Shown here: positions 8,720-16,901 of the stretch, in pieces | Numbering within the stretch: the first letter of the stretch is position 1 | How the letters are laid out: every line of letters starts with the position of its first letter | Origin: Methylococcaceae bacterium | GTDB lineage: Bacteria; Pseudomonadota; Gammaproteobacteria; Methylococcales; Methylomonadaceae | Direction: 5' to 3' | Length of the DNA stretch: 38,784 nucleotides | NCBI GenBank assembly: GCA_024636875.1 | Contig: JAGXGJ010000024.1 | Span: 1-38,784, forward strand | Notes under the pieces: model-generated | Told to the model about the DNA's origin: nothing | The model's input: the letters and a program-made list of their open reading frames with translations, nothing else | Database searches by the model: none | Translations under genes and position numbers: made by a program

Positions 8720-10032
8720 TGCGTATTTATTTGTTAGGTCTTTTCTTATTGGCATTTAGCCAGTTCGCATGCGCCGCCGCAAAAATTGAAAACTGGCAAA
8801 CTCCGCAAGGCACCCGCGTTTATTATGTGCGTACTGAAGGTTTGCCCATGGTGGATATCCAGGTTGTTTTTGATGCGTGTAGTGCGCGCGACGGACAGCA
8901 GTTTGGCTTGGCGGCATTAACGGCTGATTTACTCGATACCGGGGCAGGGAAGTGGAATGCCGATGAAATTGCGCAACGCTTTGAAAACGTTGGTGCGCAG
9001 TTTAGCGTGAGCAGTTCAATTGATATGGCTACCGTTTCTCTGCGGACATTGACCGATAAACCCTTATTCGATAAAGCCCTTGAAACAATGCAAGTCATCC
9101 TGACCAAGCCGGTTTTTAACGAGGCTGATTTTAAACGGGAAAAAAACCGGACTTTGGCAGGCCTGAAACAGCAGGAGGAGTCACCCGCTGAATTGGCCAG
9201 CATAGCCTTTTATAATACGCTTTATGGAAAACACCCCTATGCCCATCCTGAATCAGGTGTGATTAAAACAGTAGCCGCTCTTAAGAGCACCGATCTACGG
9301 CATTTTTATCAGAAATATTACGTAGCCGCCAATGCGATAGTTGTCATTGTCGGGGATTTATCCAAACAGGAAGCCGAACAAACAGCAGAAAAGCTGGTTG
9401 CCGGATTGCCTGTCGGTAAAAAACAAGAAGCTTTGCCGGACGTGGTAATGCCGCTGAAATCGACACAGCAGCACATCGAGTTTCCGTCAACACAAACGCA
9501 TGTCTTGGTGGGATTGCCAGGCACTTATCGCAAGGATCCCGATTATTTTGATCTGTATGTCGGCAATCATATTTTGGGCGGCAGCGGCCTGGTTTCCAAG
9601 CTATTTAAGGAAGTAAGGGAAAAGCGGGGTCTGGCTTACAGTGCTTCCAGTTATTTTATTCCTATGTTGAAACCAGGCCCGTTTATGGTGAGTTTACAAA
9701 CCCGCAACGATCAAACAGCGCAAGCCATGCAAGTGCTCAATCAAACCTTGACCGATTTTATCGCCCAAGGTCCGACCGAAGCCGAGCTTGTCGCTGCCAA
9801 GAAAAATATTACCGGCGGTTTTGCGATGCGTTTTGATACCAATAAAGAGTTGTCCAGCTATGTTGCCATGATCGGTTTTTATGCTATGCCACTGGATTAC
9901 CTGGATACCTTTCAACAAAAAATCGAGCAAGTGACGGCCGCATCCATAACGGATGCCTTTAAACGCCGTGTCGATCCACAGCTACTGCAAACCATTACCG
10001 TCGGCAAATCAGCAGAAAAAAGTGCAAAATAA
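8719..10032 (+). CDS. M16 family peptidase-like partner, zinc site missing
   Basis: Homologous to the preceding peptidase but without HxxEH: the equivalent region reads FGLAALTADLLDTGAGKW. The conserved C-terminal Arg/Tyr substrate-binding motif is kept in KRGLAYSASSYF (~300). A signal peptide (LLGLFLLAFSQFACAAA) targets it to the periplasm. This matches the non-catalytic subunit of M16B heterodimers, which contributes substrate binding. Its last codons overlap the rsmD start by 11 nt, so all three genes appear to be one transcript. Confidence 0.85.
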   Translation: MRIYLLGLFLLAFSQFACAAAKIENWQTPQGTRVYYVRTEGLPMVDIQVVFDACSARDGQQFGLAALTADLLDTGAGKWNADEIAQRFENVGAQFSVSSSIDMATVSLRTLTDKPLFDKALETMQVILTKPVFNEADFKREKNRTLAGLKQQEESPAELASIAFYNTLYGKHPYAHPESGVIKTVAALKSTDLRHFYQKYYVAANAIVVIVGDLSKQEAEQTAEKLVAGLPVGKKQEALPDVVMPLKSTQQHIEFPSTQTHVLVGLPGTYRKDPDYFDLYVGNHILGGSGLVSKLFKEVREKRGLAYSASSYFIPMLKPGPFMVSLQTRNDQTAQAMQVLNQTLTDFIAQGPTEAELVAAKKNITGGFAMRFDTNKELSSYVAMIGFYAMPLDYLDTFQQKIEQVTAASITDAFKRRVDPQLLQTITVGKSAEKSAK

Positions 10033-10576
10033 ACTTAAGATAATCGGAGGGAACTGGCGCAGTCGATGTATAACCATTGTCGATGCGCCAGGATTGAGAC
10101 CGACACCTTCAAGAGTGCGCGAAACGGTATTCAATTGGCTGCAAAATGACATCATCGGCAGCCGTTGTCTGGATTTATATGCCGGCAGCGGCGCTTTAGG
10201 CTTTGAAGCTGCTTCCAGGGGAGCAAAGTCGGTTGTTCAGGTAGAAAATAATGCACTGGCCTGCAGAACATTAAAAGACAATGCAATCAAGTTGGCCGCC
10301 GACCAGATAAAGGTTGTGCAAATGGAGGTATTCCGTTATCTGGTGGGCGATGCCGAACCTTTTGACGTGGTTTTTATTGATCCGCCTTTTGCTATGGGCT
10401 TGGCCGTTCAGACCTGTCAGTGGCTGGAAGAAAAAGGCTGGCTGAACAAGCATGCAAAAATCTATGTTGAAGTGGAAAACATACTGAAGCTCAATGGCAT
10501 CCCTGAAAACTGGCGGCAACTGAAAAGTAAAGTTGCCGGAGAGGTCGGGTATCATTTGTTTCAAAGGGCAGGCTGA
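10022..10576 (+). CDS. rsmD: 16S rRNA (guanine966-N2)-methyltransferase RsmD
   Basis: Methylates G966 of 16S rRNA using S-adenosylmethionine. Motif I is CLDLYAGSGALGFEAASRGA and the catalytic N-methylase motif IV is VVFIDPPFAMG. The N-terminal KLKIIGGNWRSRCI and GLRPTPSRVRETVFNWL are family hallmarks. The ORF track starts at 9953, but homology begins at the GTG at 10022 (reading QNKLKIIGG), giving 184 residues, the usual length. That start overlaps the M16 partner by 11 nt; I see no strong ribosome site, so coupled translation is likely. Confidence 0.9.
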   Translation: MQNKLKIIGGNWRSRCITIVDAPGLRPTPSRVRETVFNWLQNDIIGSRCLDLYAGSGALGFEAASRGAKSVVQVENNALACRTLKDNAIKLAADQIKVVQMEVFRYLVGDAEPFDVVFIDPPFAMGLAVQTCQWLEEKGWLNKHAKIYVEVENILKLNGIPENWRQLKSKVAGEVGYHLFQRAG

Positions 10577-10733
10577 TAAGCTGATTACAGTAGCTGGATG
10601 CTCGCGCAGGATTGGATTTGTAACACCATCCATCACGTAAAGACTTAGCCGCTATCTTTGAACCATACGAGCAATCCTGATGTTTTTGCTTGATTGTGAA
10701 TTAAGAGCTAAATATCTAAAGCACAGAAAATAA

Positions 10734-10790
10734 GCCCTCTCCAGAGGGAGAGGGCTGCCCTGAGCGGTGCCGAAGGGCTTGGATGAGGGT
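10734..10790. repeat. Double-hairpin dispersed repeat (CCTGAGCGG...CGAAGGG type)
   Basis: A perfect 9-bp hairpin (GCCCTCTCC/GGAGAGGGC, 10734-10755) is followed by GCCCT/AGGGC (10757-10778) around CCCTGAGCGGTGCCGAAGGG. The same core, diverged and inverted, lies in the end of rbfA. The ORF called on the minus strand here (10708-11097) is an artefact of the repeat. I see nothing else in the 10577-10975 gap. Confidence 0.6.
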
Positions 10791-10975
10791 AAATCTGAAC
10801 AACATAACCCTTTGATTTCATATTATCAATTTTAGCTCTTAATTCGGATTTGGGAAGACATGTTTGTGGATAATAGCAGCGCATACACACCAAGAGATAT
10901 TTGACCTTGGAGTCGGGCATAAAAAGTTTGCCCGACTCCAAGGCTATCGCTTCAAACCATCTACGATCTATATCT

Positions 10976-11848
10976 TTATTTAAAGACAGGCGGAAATAAA
11001 GGTAAAGGCTGTAGGTTGCCAGGCAACGGGCAAACGGTTGCCAATATGGCTTGATCGATTGTTTCAATCGAGAACAATTTTTCGACCTCAGAATCAATCA
11101 AATTAAACGAAGGATCGGCCAGCAACGCGTTGATTTCAGTTTTAAAGCTGTCGAGTATATCTGCCTGCTTATCGTATATTTTACTTTCGATCCAGTCATC
11201 CGGAAGATAAGTAGACGCTTGGGGATGAAAATAAGTAAATCTTGGAAACACCACGCCATTAACTGTATTGAATGCCAAACGCATTGTTAAGCGAACGGAT
11301 GGATTGGGGCCGAATTTATCGACTTCAAAATACATGGTGATGGACAAACCGCTGGGCGATATGACTATATCTGCGTCACGAGTTTGCTTGATTTCTGATT
11401 CATCGGCATCGTATTCATCCAATACATCCTGAATCATCGGCTCCAGAAGTGCGCCTGGCAGTTCCGGTTGACGGCAAGCATTGGTGTTGACTGTAACGCG
11501 GGCACGAGCAAGTGTGCTGCGTAGCCCCAGCATACGACCTTCCAGCGAATAGCTGTTGACCGGGAAGGTGGGGGTAACAGACATGGTTCCGGTCCGTTCT
11601 ACATGTCTTCCGTTAACATAAAGGCTGACGCTACAACCTGACGGAACAGTGGCCTGCCAGCCTAGCGTTGTTGCATTGCCTGGAAAAACAATGCCAGGAC
11701 TGGCGTTGAATCGATTGACAATCGTATCGCCTAAGCAATTGGCAGCGCGGTCGATCGCCTCTTCAGGCGGTAATGCCGTAACTGCGTTTGAAAAGAAAAG
11801 CGCAAAAAAAGTCAGCGCTGTTAATTGTCTTATCAGGGGCTTTTTCAT
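10976..11848 (-). CDS. Exported protein of unknown function
   Basis: Not recognised. A clear signal peptide (MKKPLIRQLTALTFFALFFSNAVTA, cleavage near ALP) indicates export. Residues ~45-120 look beta-rich, with an Ig-like feel (PSGCSVSLYVNGRHVERTGTMSVTPTFPVNSYSLEGRM). The middle has an acidic segment (QDVLDEYDADESEIKQ) and the C-terminal part is mixed alpha/beta, ending in a proline-rich tail (PLPGNLQPLPLFPPVFK). Four cysteines in the mature part could form two disulfides. It stands alone between repeat-rich gaps, facing rsmD. Codon use and the signal peptide support a real gene. A start at 11848 is chosen because GGGGT lies just upstream. Confidence 0.65.
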   Translation of the reverse strand: MKKPLIRQLTALTFFALFFSNAVTALPPEEAIDRAANCLGDTIVNRFNASPGIVFPGNATTLGWQATVPSGCSVSLYVNGRHVERTGTMSVTPTFPVNSYSLEGRMLGLRSTLARARVTVNTNACRQPELPGALLEPMIQDVLDEYDADESEIKQTRDADIVISPSGLSITMYFEVDKFGPNPSVRLTMRLAFNTVNGVVFPRFTYFHPQASTYLPDDWIESKIYDKQADILDSFKTEINALLADPSFNLIDSEVEKLFSIETIDQAILATVCPLPGNLQPLPLFPPVFK

Positions 11849-12025
11849 AAGGGGTTACCTCATCCAGTTGATTATTTCTAACAGGATTGTTAGTAAAATC
11901 AATTTATCCGATGAAGATTATTAATGAAGCGAATGAATTAACATCATAGTTGTCAAATTTTATTCTTGACACGGGATTATTTAACAATCAATTTTTCACT
12001 CATTAACCCGTAACACGGATGTGCG

Positions 12026-12053
12026 TAGGTTGGATTAGCGAGTCGTAATTCGA
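12026..12053. repeat. Degenerate inverted repeat (GTTGGATTAGCGA / TCGTAATTCGACA)
   Basis: The arms TTGGATTAGCGA and TCGTAATTCGACA are imperfect reverse complements. This looks like a worn copy of a common short dispersed palindrome. It is part of the 11849-12355 gap, which holds three repeats and a promoter but no ORF that I would call. Confidence 0.45.
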
Positions 12054-12071
12054 CATCAGAGTGACGCAGAG

Positions 12072-12126
12072 TGACGGAGTCAGGTCTCACAATCAAACAT
12101 GCTGTGATGTTAGATGTGACCCCGTC
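12072..12126. repeat. Imperfect 55-bp inverted repeat (TGACGGAGTCA...TGACCCCGTCA)
   Basis: The outer 11 bases of each arm pair with one mismatch, then pairing becomes patchy toward the centre (TCTCACA...TGTGATG). It resembles a REP-like or non-autonomous element end. No transposase is nearby. Confidence 0.5.
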
Positions 12127-12136
12127 ATTTTCAAGT

Positions 12137-12182
12137 TTAACAAAAGTGCGATGTCTTGTTTTTCTCCCGAAAGCGGCTTCGT
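12137..12182. repeat. Dispersed repeat, copy 2
   Basis: This is a second copy of the element at 84-132, sharing TTAACA, TGTCTTG, TTTTTC and AGCGGCTTCGT in order with small indels. Here it is intergenic. Confidence 0.5.
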
Positions 12183-12227
12183 TTTAATACAATAATTCAA
12201 TCAGCTGGACGCCCAAAGAGCTGCGCT

Positions 12228-12256
12228 TTTTTGGTTCCCTCCGAACTGTGTATAAT
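12228..12256 (+). promoter_or_regulatory. Probable promoter of the cytochrome b gene
   Basis: A perfect -10 TATAAT (12251-12256, context CTGTGTATAAT) lies about 100 nt before the cytochrome start. The -35 is poor (TTTTTG with a 17-nt spacer). The resulting leader has a possible hairpin, GGGTGCA / TGCAGTCCC, near 12296-12320. I do not recognise a riboswitch in it. Confidence 0.5.
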
Positions 12257-12355
12257 ACGGAAAGTCAACAAGAGTCCACGTTTGTCGAACAGGCAGGGTG
12301 CATTTTTTGCAGTCCCGCCACTTTAATTTCCAGCGTAGAGAAGGGGGGAGCTTCC

Positions 12356-13099
12356 ATGTCTGAACTGAAATCTTATGCTGTATGGGATGTGGGCACCCGC
12401 TGGTTTCACTGGATCAATGCGCTCAGCGTAATCGCCCTCGTGGCTGCGGGCTTCGTGATTCTCAATGCGGGTGATCTCGGCATCTCCAATGCTGGCAAAG
12501 TGACCCTCAAAACATTTCACGTCTGGATCGGTTATGTCTTTGCACTGAACCTTCTCTGGCGCATCGTGTGGGCTTTTTTTGGTAACCGCTACGCCAGGTG
12601 GCGGGCGTTCCTTCCCGGAGGAAAAAAATATTTCCATGCGTTACGCAGCTATGTCGCAGCCTTCGTCGCAGGTTCCCCGGAGCAGTATCTGGGACACAAC
12701 CCGGCGGGGCGTCTCGGTATAGTCGTGCTGTTTCTCCTTCTCACTATCCAGGTCATTACCGGCTTGATCCTGGCGGGTACTGACCTGTTTTATCTACCCA
12801 TCGGGCATTGGATTGCGCAGTGGGTGGCGGCACCTGATATCGCTCCGGATTCGTTGGTACCCTATGAGCCCGGGATGTATGATGCGGCAGCCTACGAAAG
12901 CATGCGTGCTTTCCGCAAACCCATTGTATTGGTCCATTTGTACAATTTTTATGTGCTGATCGTTGTTGTCGTAATGCACGTGGCAGCGGTAATCATCACC
13001 GAGGTAAGGGAAGGCGGCAGCATTATTTCTGCAATGTTTACGGGACGAAAAATTATTAGCGGGCGTCCTGTAGATGACGATAGCCGCAGCCTTGACTGA
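12356..13099 (+). CDS. Cytochrome b561-like diheme membrane cytochrome b
   Basis: Four-helix b-type cytochrome passing electrons between a periplasmic or membrane partner and the quinone pool. Histidines likely to bind heme sit in RWFHWINALS (helix 1), KTFHVWIGYVFALNLLWR (helix 2), and LVHLYNFYVLIVVVVMHVAAV (helix 4), as in the Ni/Fe-hydrogenase-type cytochrome b family. The long ORF begins at 12248, but family homology begins at MSELKSYAVWDVGTRW. The ATG at 12356 has a strong purine-rich ribosome site (AAGGGGGGAG) just upstream, giving 247 residues. No hydrogenase, dehydrogenase or cytochrome c partner is present. The next gene, 107 nt on, is a PLP enzyme, an unusual neighbour. Confidence 0.82.
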   Translation: MSELKSYAVWDVGTRWFHWINALSVIALVAAGFVILNAGDLGISNAGKVTLKTFHVWIGYVFALNLLWRIVWAFFGNRYARWRAFLPGGKKYFHALRSYVAAFVAGSPEQYLGHNPAGRLGIVVLFLLLTIQVITGLILAGTDLFYLPIGHWIAQWVAAPDIAPDSLVPYEPGMYDAAAYESMRAFRKPIVLVHLYNFYVLIVVVVMHVAAVIITEVREGGSIISAMFTGRKIISGRPVDDDSRSLD

Positions 13100-13206
13100 G
13101 AGCCCCCAGCCCCAGCGCGGAAGAGCGCCGGGTTTCCGCTATCGTTTCAACTCAATATGTAAGCCGGATGTGCGTCGTGATGTATATTTCGTAAGGAGAC
13201 TGGAAA

Positions 13207-14388
13207 ATGAAAAAAATGAAATTCGGGACGCTGTGTGTGCATGCCGGAGAGCGCCCTGATCCGTCAAGCGGAGCTCATACAACGCCCATTTATCAGACCT
13301 CAACGTTTGTATTTGATAGTGCGGAGCAGGGGGCGGCCAGATTTGCCGGGGAAGAGGATGGTTACATCTATACCCGATTAATGCCTAACACGCCTACTCA
13401 CGCTGTTTTGGTAGAGAAAATGGCTGCTCTCGAAGACGGCGAGACTGGACAAGCCTTTTCCAGCGGCATGGCTGCAATCACCGGGGTTGCTTTCTCGTTG
13501 CTAAAAAAGGGCGATCATTTATTGTCAACCGATGCCGTTTATGGTGGCACTTATGAACTGTTTGAGTCAGTGTTGACCCGGTCGGGAATCGAAGTCAGTT
13601 TCGTGGATACGACAGATCTTGAAAAAGTGCAGCGTAATCTGAAAAAGAACACCCGAATGGTTTTCCTGGAGACGCCTGCGAATCCTACCATGAAGATATG
13701 TGATATAGCGGCTATTTGCGGGATGGCCAGGCAAACCGGCGCTGTATCCATTGTGGACAATACCTTTGCGACACCGATGTTTCAGAAACCTTTGGCAATG
13801 GGCGCTGACGCAGTTCTGCACAGCTGCACAAAATATTTAGGCGGTCACGCAGATTTAGTGGGGGGGGTTGTGGTTGGAAGCCGCGAATTCATCAAAAGTA
13901 TGAGGCCGGTCGTTAACATAACGGGACCCACCATGTCCCCGCACGAAGCGTGGCTATGTATACGCGGACTGAAGACCCTGCACTTGAGGATGGCGAAACA
14001 TTCAACTAACGCTTTGGAGGTAGCCCGGTTTCTGGAAGCACATCGGAAAATCGCCTGGGTCAGATATCCAGGCTTACCCAGTCACCCGCAGTACGAAATT
14101 GCGCAGCAACAAATGAGTGGTTTTGGCGGCATGCTGTCATTCGGAGTAGCCGGTGGCATCGAAGCGGGACGCAAGCTCATGAATAGCCTGGAGCTTTGCA
14201 GCTTGGCCGTCAGTCTTGGTGCTGTCGATACCTTGATTTCGCATCCGGCTTCCATGACTCATGCCGGTGTAACGGAGCAGGTGCGAATCAAAACCGGTAT
14301 TACCGACGATTTGGTCAGACTTTCTGTCGGCATTGAAGAGCCGGAAGACATCATTGCGGATCTCGATCAGGCTTTGGAGAGGCTGTAG
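13207..14388 (+). CDS. PLP-dependent Cys/Met-metabolism enzyme (methionine gamma-lyase / cystathionine gamma-lyase-like)
   Basis: Cytosolic fold-type I PLP enzyme acting on sulfur amino acids. The lysine that binds PLP is in HSCTKYLGGHADLVGG (~205), the phosphate-binding loop is SSGMAAITGV, YTRLMPNTP supplies the Tyr/Arg reaching from the neighbouring subunit, and IVDNTFATP holds the PLP-ring Asp. The C-terminal LCSLAVSLGAVDTLISHPASMTH fits the gamma-lyase / gamma-synthase / O-acetylhomoserine sulfhydrylase group. True methionine gamma-lyases usually have YGCT at the active site; here it is VYGGTYELF, so I would not assign methionine gamma-lyase outright. A ribosome site (AAGGAGA) precedes the ATG. 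It probably shares the promoter of the cytochrome b gene. Confidence 0.85.
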   Translation: MKKMKFGTLCVHAGERPDPSSGAHTTPIYQTSTFVFDSAEQGAARFAGEEDGYIYTRLMPNTPTHAVLVEKMAALEDGETGQAFSSGMAAITGVAFSLLKKGDHLLSTDAVYGGTYELFESVLTRSGIEVSFVDTTDLEKVQRNLKKNTRMVFLETPANPTMKICDIAAICGMARQTGAVSIVDNTFATPMFQKPLAMGADAVLHSCTKYLGGHADLVGGVVVGSREFIKSMRPVVNITGPTMSPHEAWLCIRGLKTLHLRMAKHSTNALEVARFLEAHRKIAWVRYPGLPSHPQYEIAQQQMSGFGGMLSFGVAGGIEAGRKLMNSLELCSLAVSLGAVDTLISHPASMTHAGVTEQVRIKTGITDDLVRLSVGIEEPEDIIADLDQALERL

Positions 14389-14655
14389 CTGATCGGGCAG
14401 AATATTCCTAATCCTGTTCAACAGCATGGTGAATCTGGTTTGCAGGAAGAAATCACGACGTTATTTGTTTTTTTCGGACACTATTTGTTGTAAAATTTTG
14501 TTCACCTGCCTTGAAATAGTGATGTCGTTGATTTGCGGCAGCGATACCCGCCAACCCGGATTCAATGGCCATAATATTAATGCATCGGTTTGACCAGGCG
14601 AATGGATTTATCGCTACGCATGAATCACAAGCTAATAAAAGATATAAAATTTAGA

Positions 14656-14683
14656 TTGCTAAATACCATAAAATCTTTATAAT
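14656..14683 (+). promoter_or_regulatory. Promoter of the tRNA-fMet / rimP-nusA-infB operon
   Basis: TTGCTA (14656-14661) and a perfect TATAAT (14678-14683) are separated by 16 nt. Transcription would begin about 7 nt before the tRNA. The rest of the 14389-14696 gap shows no ORF and no clear terminator for the PLP-enzyme gene. Confidence 0.75.
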
Positions 14684-14696
14684 ATATCAAATCAAT

Positions 14697-14773
<77 letters not shown>

Positions 14774-14782
14774 TATACAAGG

Positions 14783-14803
14783 ACCCCGTTTTGGGGTTTT
14801 TTT
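14783..14803 (+). terminator. Intrinsic terminator after tRNA-fMet
   Basis: ACCCC/GGGGT with a GTTTT loop is followed by a run of seven T. It would end part of the transcripts after the tRNA and leave read-through into rimP. Confidence 0.75.
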
Positions 14804-14851
14804 ATTTTCCGGGTTTCGGTTTGTGAAACTTACAGCTGATTGTTAATGGAG

Positions 14852-14873
14852 GAGCCTTTGGCTCTTTTTTTTT
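14852..14873 (+). terminator. Second hairpin-T terminator/attenuator in the rimP leader
   Basis: GAGCC-TTT-GGCTC followed by nine T lies 24 nt before the rimP start. Together with the first terminator it makes a double gate between tRNA and the operon genes. In E. coli, NusA is known to influence expression of this operon through leader terminators. Confidence 0.7.
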
Positions 14874-14896
14874 GTGCGGACATTAGTGAGGAAACG

Positions 14897-15382
14897 ATGA
14901 GGCAGGCCCCTGAGCATTTGGTCAACTTGATCGAACCAATTGTTGAAGGTTTAGGTTATGAATGTGTAGGCATTGACTATAATCCACATCCTAAACATGG
15001 ATGCTTAAGAATTTATATTGACAGTGAAAATGGAATTCTGGTCGAAGACTGTTCCAAGGTTAGTCATCAAATCAGTGGTGTCCTGGATGTGGAAGATCCT
15101 ATACAAGGCAACTATCAATTGGAAATTTCTTCCCCCGGAGCTGACCGGCCTTTTTTTAAAATAGGTCAATTCGAGAAATTTATTGGCAGCACCGTGATGG
15201 TCAATCTATTTAAAGCGATAAATGGCCGTAGAAAAATTACCGGCAAGATTGAAAAAGTTGAAGACGATATTATTATGCTTCAGGAGGATGGTCAGATTTT
15301 TGAGGTACCCTTTAGCGCCATGAGTAAAGCGCGTTTGGTGCCTGAATACTTAATTGAAAAAGGAGGACACAGTGGCAAATAA
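14897..15382 (+). CDS. rimP: Ribosome maturation factor RimP
   Basis: Helps assemble the 30S subunit. Family features are [23 protein letters not shown], the conserved [33 protein letters not shown], and [14 protein letters not shown]. The ORF track begins at 14840, inside the attenuator hairpin. The ATG at 14897 (MRQAPEHL), preceded by TGAGGAAA, is the better start and gives 161 residues, the usual size. The end overlaps nusA by 11 nt. Confidence 0.93.
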   Translation: MRQAPEHLVNLIEPIVEGLGYECVGIDYNPHPKHGCLRIYIDSENGILVEDCSKVSHQISGVLDVEDPIQGNYQLEISSPGADRPFFKIGQFEKFIGSTVMVNLFKAINGRRKITGKIEKVEDDIIMLQEDGQIFEVPFSAMSKARLVPEYLIEKGGHSGK

Positions 15383-16871
15383 AGAAATTTTGTTGGTAGT
15401 GGAAGTTTTTTCTAATGAGAAGGAGATTGAAAAAGAAATTATTTTTCAGGCCATAGAGTCTGCACTGGAAACCGCTACGATAAAACGTCACGCCAATCAA
15501 ATTAAAGCACGTGTTACGATTGACAGAAAAACCGGTGACTACGCTACCTATAGACAGTGGGAAGTGGTTGACGCTAATCCAGCTTGTGCCGGCGATGTGG
15601 AATTTCCAACCACGCAAATTTTGTTGGAAGTTGCCAGACTGGATAACCCGGATGTTCAGGTCGGCGATATTATAGAGGAAGAAATTGAATCGGTTGAATT
15701 CGGTCGTATTGCTGCTCAAACAGCCAAGCAGGTGATCATCCATAAAGTCAGAGAAGCCGAGCGCAGAAAAATTGTTGAAGCCTATAAGAATCGCGTCGGC
15801 GAGCTTATTACCGGTATTGTCAAACGTATTGAAAAAGGCAGTGTTTTTCTGGATCTGGGAGGACACGTAGAGGCTTATATCGCCAGGGAAGATATGATTC
15901 CGCGCGAGGCGATTCGCATCGGCGACCGGATCAGAGGTTATTTAAAAGACGTACACTCAGAACCGCGCGGCCCGCAATTGTTTGTTAGCCGTACGACACC
16001 GGAATTACTGATTGCATTATTTCGTCTGGAAGTACCTGAAGTCGGCGAAGGCATGATTTCCGTAATTGGGGCCGCGCGTGATCCCGGTTCCAGAGCGAAG
16101 CTTGCGGTAAAAAGCAATGATCCAAGGCTGGATCCGGTAGGCGCTTGTGTAGGTATGAGAGGATCGAGAGTACAGTCAGTTACTAATGAACTCGCCGGCG
16201 AACGGGTCGACATTATTCTCTGGAATCCAAGTGATGCTCAATTCGTTATTAATGCCATGTCACCAGCCGAAATTCAGTCCATCGTTGTGGATGAAGATAA
16301 ACACAGCATGGATTTAGCAGTAAGTTCGGATAATCTGTCTCAGGCCATTGGCCGGGGCGGACAAAATGTGCGTCTGGCAAGCCAGCTAACCGGCTGGGAA
16401 TTGAATGTCATTGATGCGTCTAAAGCAGAACAACACGCTGAAGCTGAAGTTGATAAAATAAAACAGTTGTTTATCGATCAACTGGATGTTGATGAAGATA
16501 TAGCCTTGATTTTGGCTGAAGAGGGCTTTAATACCGTCGAAGAGATAGCCTATGTGCCGGTCAGTGAAATGCTGGAAATTGAAGGGTTTGATGAAGATCT
16601 GGTTAATGAGCTGAGAAGCCGGGCTAAAGATGCCTTGTTGATAAACGCAATTGCAGCTGAAGAAAAAATTGAGACAGCGCATCCGGCGCAGGATTTGCTG
16701 GAAATGGAAGGGATGGATAAAGATTTGGCTTATGACCTGGCAAGTCAGGGTATTATTACGATGGATGATTTGGCAGAGCAATCCGTAGATGATTTGCTGA
16801 TTTTTTCTGGTATGAATGAAGAGCGGGCGGCAAAGTTGATCATGAAGGCGCGTGAGCCTTGGTTTGCTTAA
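15372..16871 (+). CDS. nusA: Transcription termination/antitermination factor NusA
   Basis: Binds RNA polymerase and nascent RNA to control pausing, termination and antitermination. Order: N-terminal polymerase-binding domain, S1 domain ([28 protein letters not shown]), KH1 ([19 protein letters not shown]), KH2 ([22 protein letters not shown]), then two C-terminal acidic repeats ([22 protein letters not shown] and [22 protein letters not shown]), the gammaproteobacterial form. The ORF track starts at 15354, but AGGAGG at 15361-15366 sits just ahead of the GTG at 15372 (reading [12 protein letters not shown]), which is the start I choose: 499 residues. It overlaps rimP by 11 nt. Confidence 0.96.
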   Translation: MANKEILLVVEVFSNEKEIEKEIIFQAIESALETATIKRHANQIKARVTIDRKTGDYATYRQWEVVDANPACAGDVEFPTTQILLEVARLDNPDVQVGDIIEEEIESVEFGRIAAQTAKQVIIHKVREAERRKIVEAYKNRVGELITGIVKRIEKGSVFLDLGGHVEAYIAREDMIPREAIRIGDRIRGYLKDVHSEPRGPQLFVSRTTPELLIALFRLEVPEVGEGMISVIGAARDPGSRAKLAVKSNDPRLDPVGACVGMRGSRVQSVTNELAGERVDIILWNPSDAQFVINAMSPAEIQSIVVDEDKHSMDLAVSSDNLSQAIGRGGQNVRLASQLTGWELNVIDASKAEQHAEAEVDKIKQLFIDQLDVDEDIALILAEEGFNTVEEIAYVPVSEMLEIEGFDEDLVNELRSRAKDALLINAIAAEEKIETAHPAQDLLEMEGMDKDLAYDLASQGIITMDDLAEQSVDDLLIFSGMNEERAAKLIMKAREPWFA

Positions 16872-16901
16872 GGCACAGAGCGAGTAGGCAAGGGGTATGA
16901 A

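Noticed and set aside
10708-11097. 129-residue minus-strand ORF
   Set aside because: It overlaps the 3' end of the exported-protein gene in another frame and reads through a dispersed repeat (SPSAPLRAALSLWRG), a known source of false proteins.
12257-12355. SAM- or SAH-type riboswitch before the cytochrome/PLP-enzyme genes
   Set aside because: Only one simple hairpin is visible and no known aptamer core was recognised.
15312-15866. 184-residue minus-strand ORF over rimP-nusA
   Set aside because: Antisense shadow of clearly identified genes; no family resemblance.
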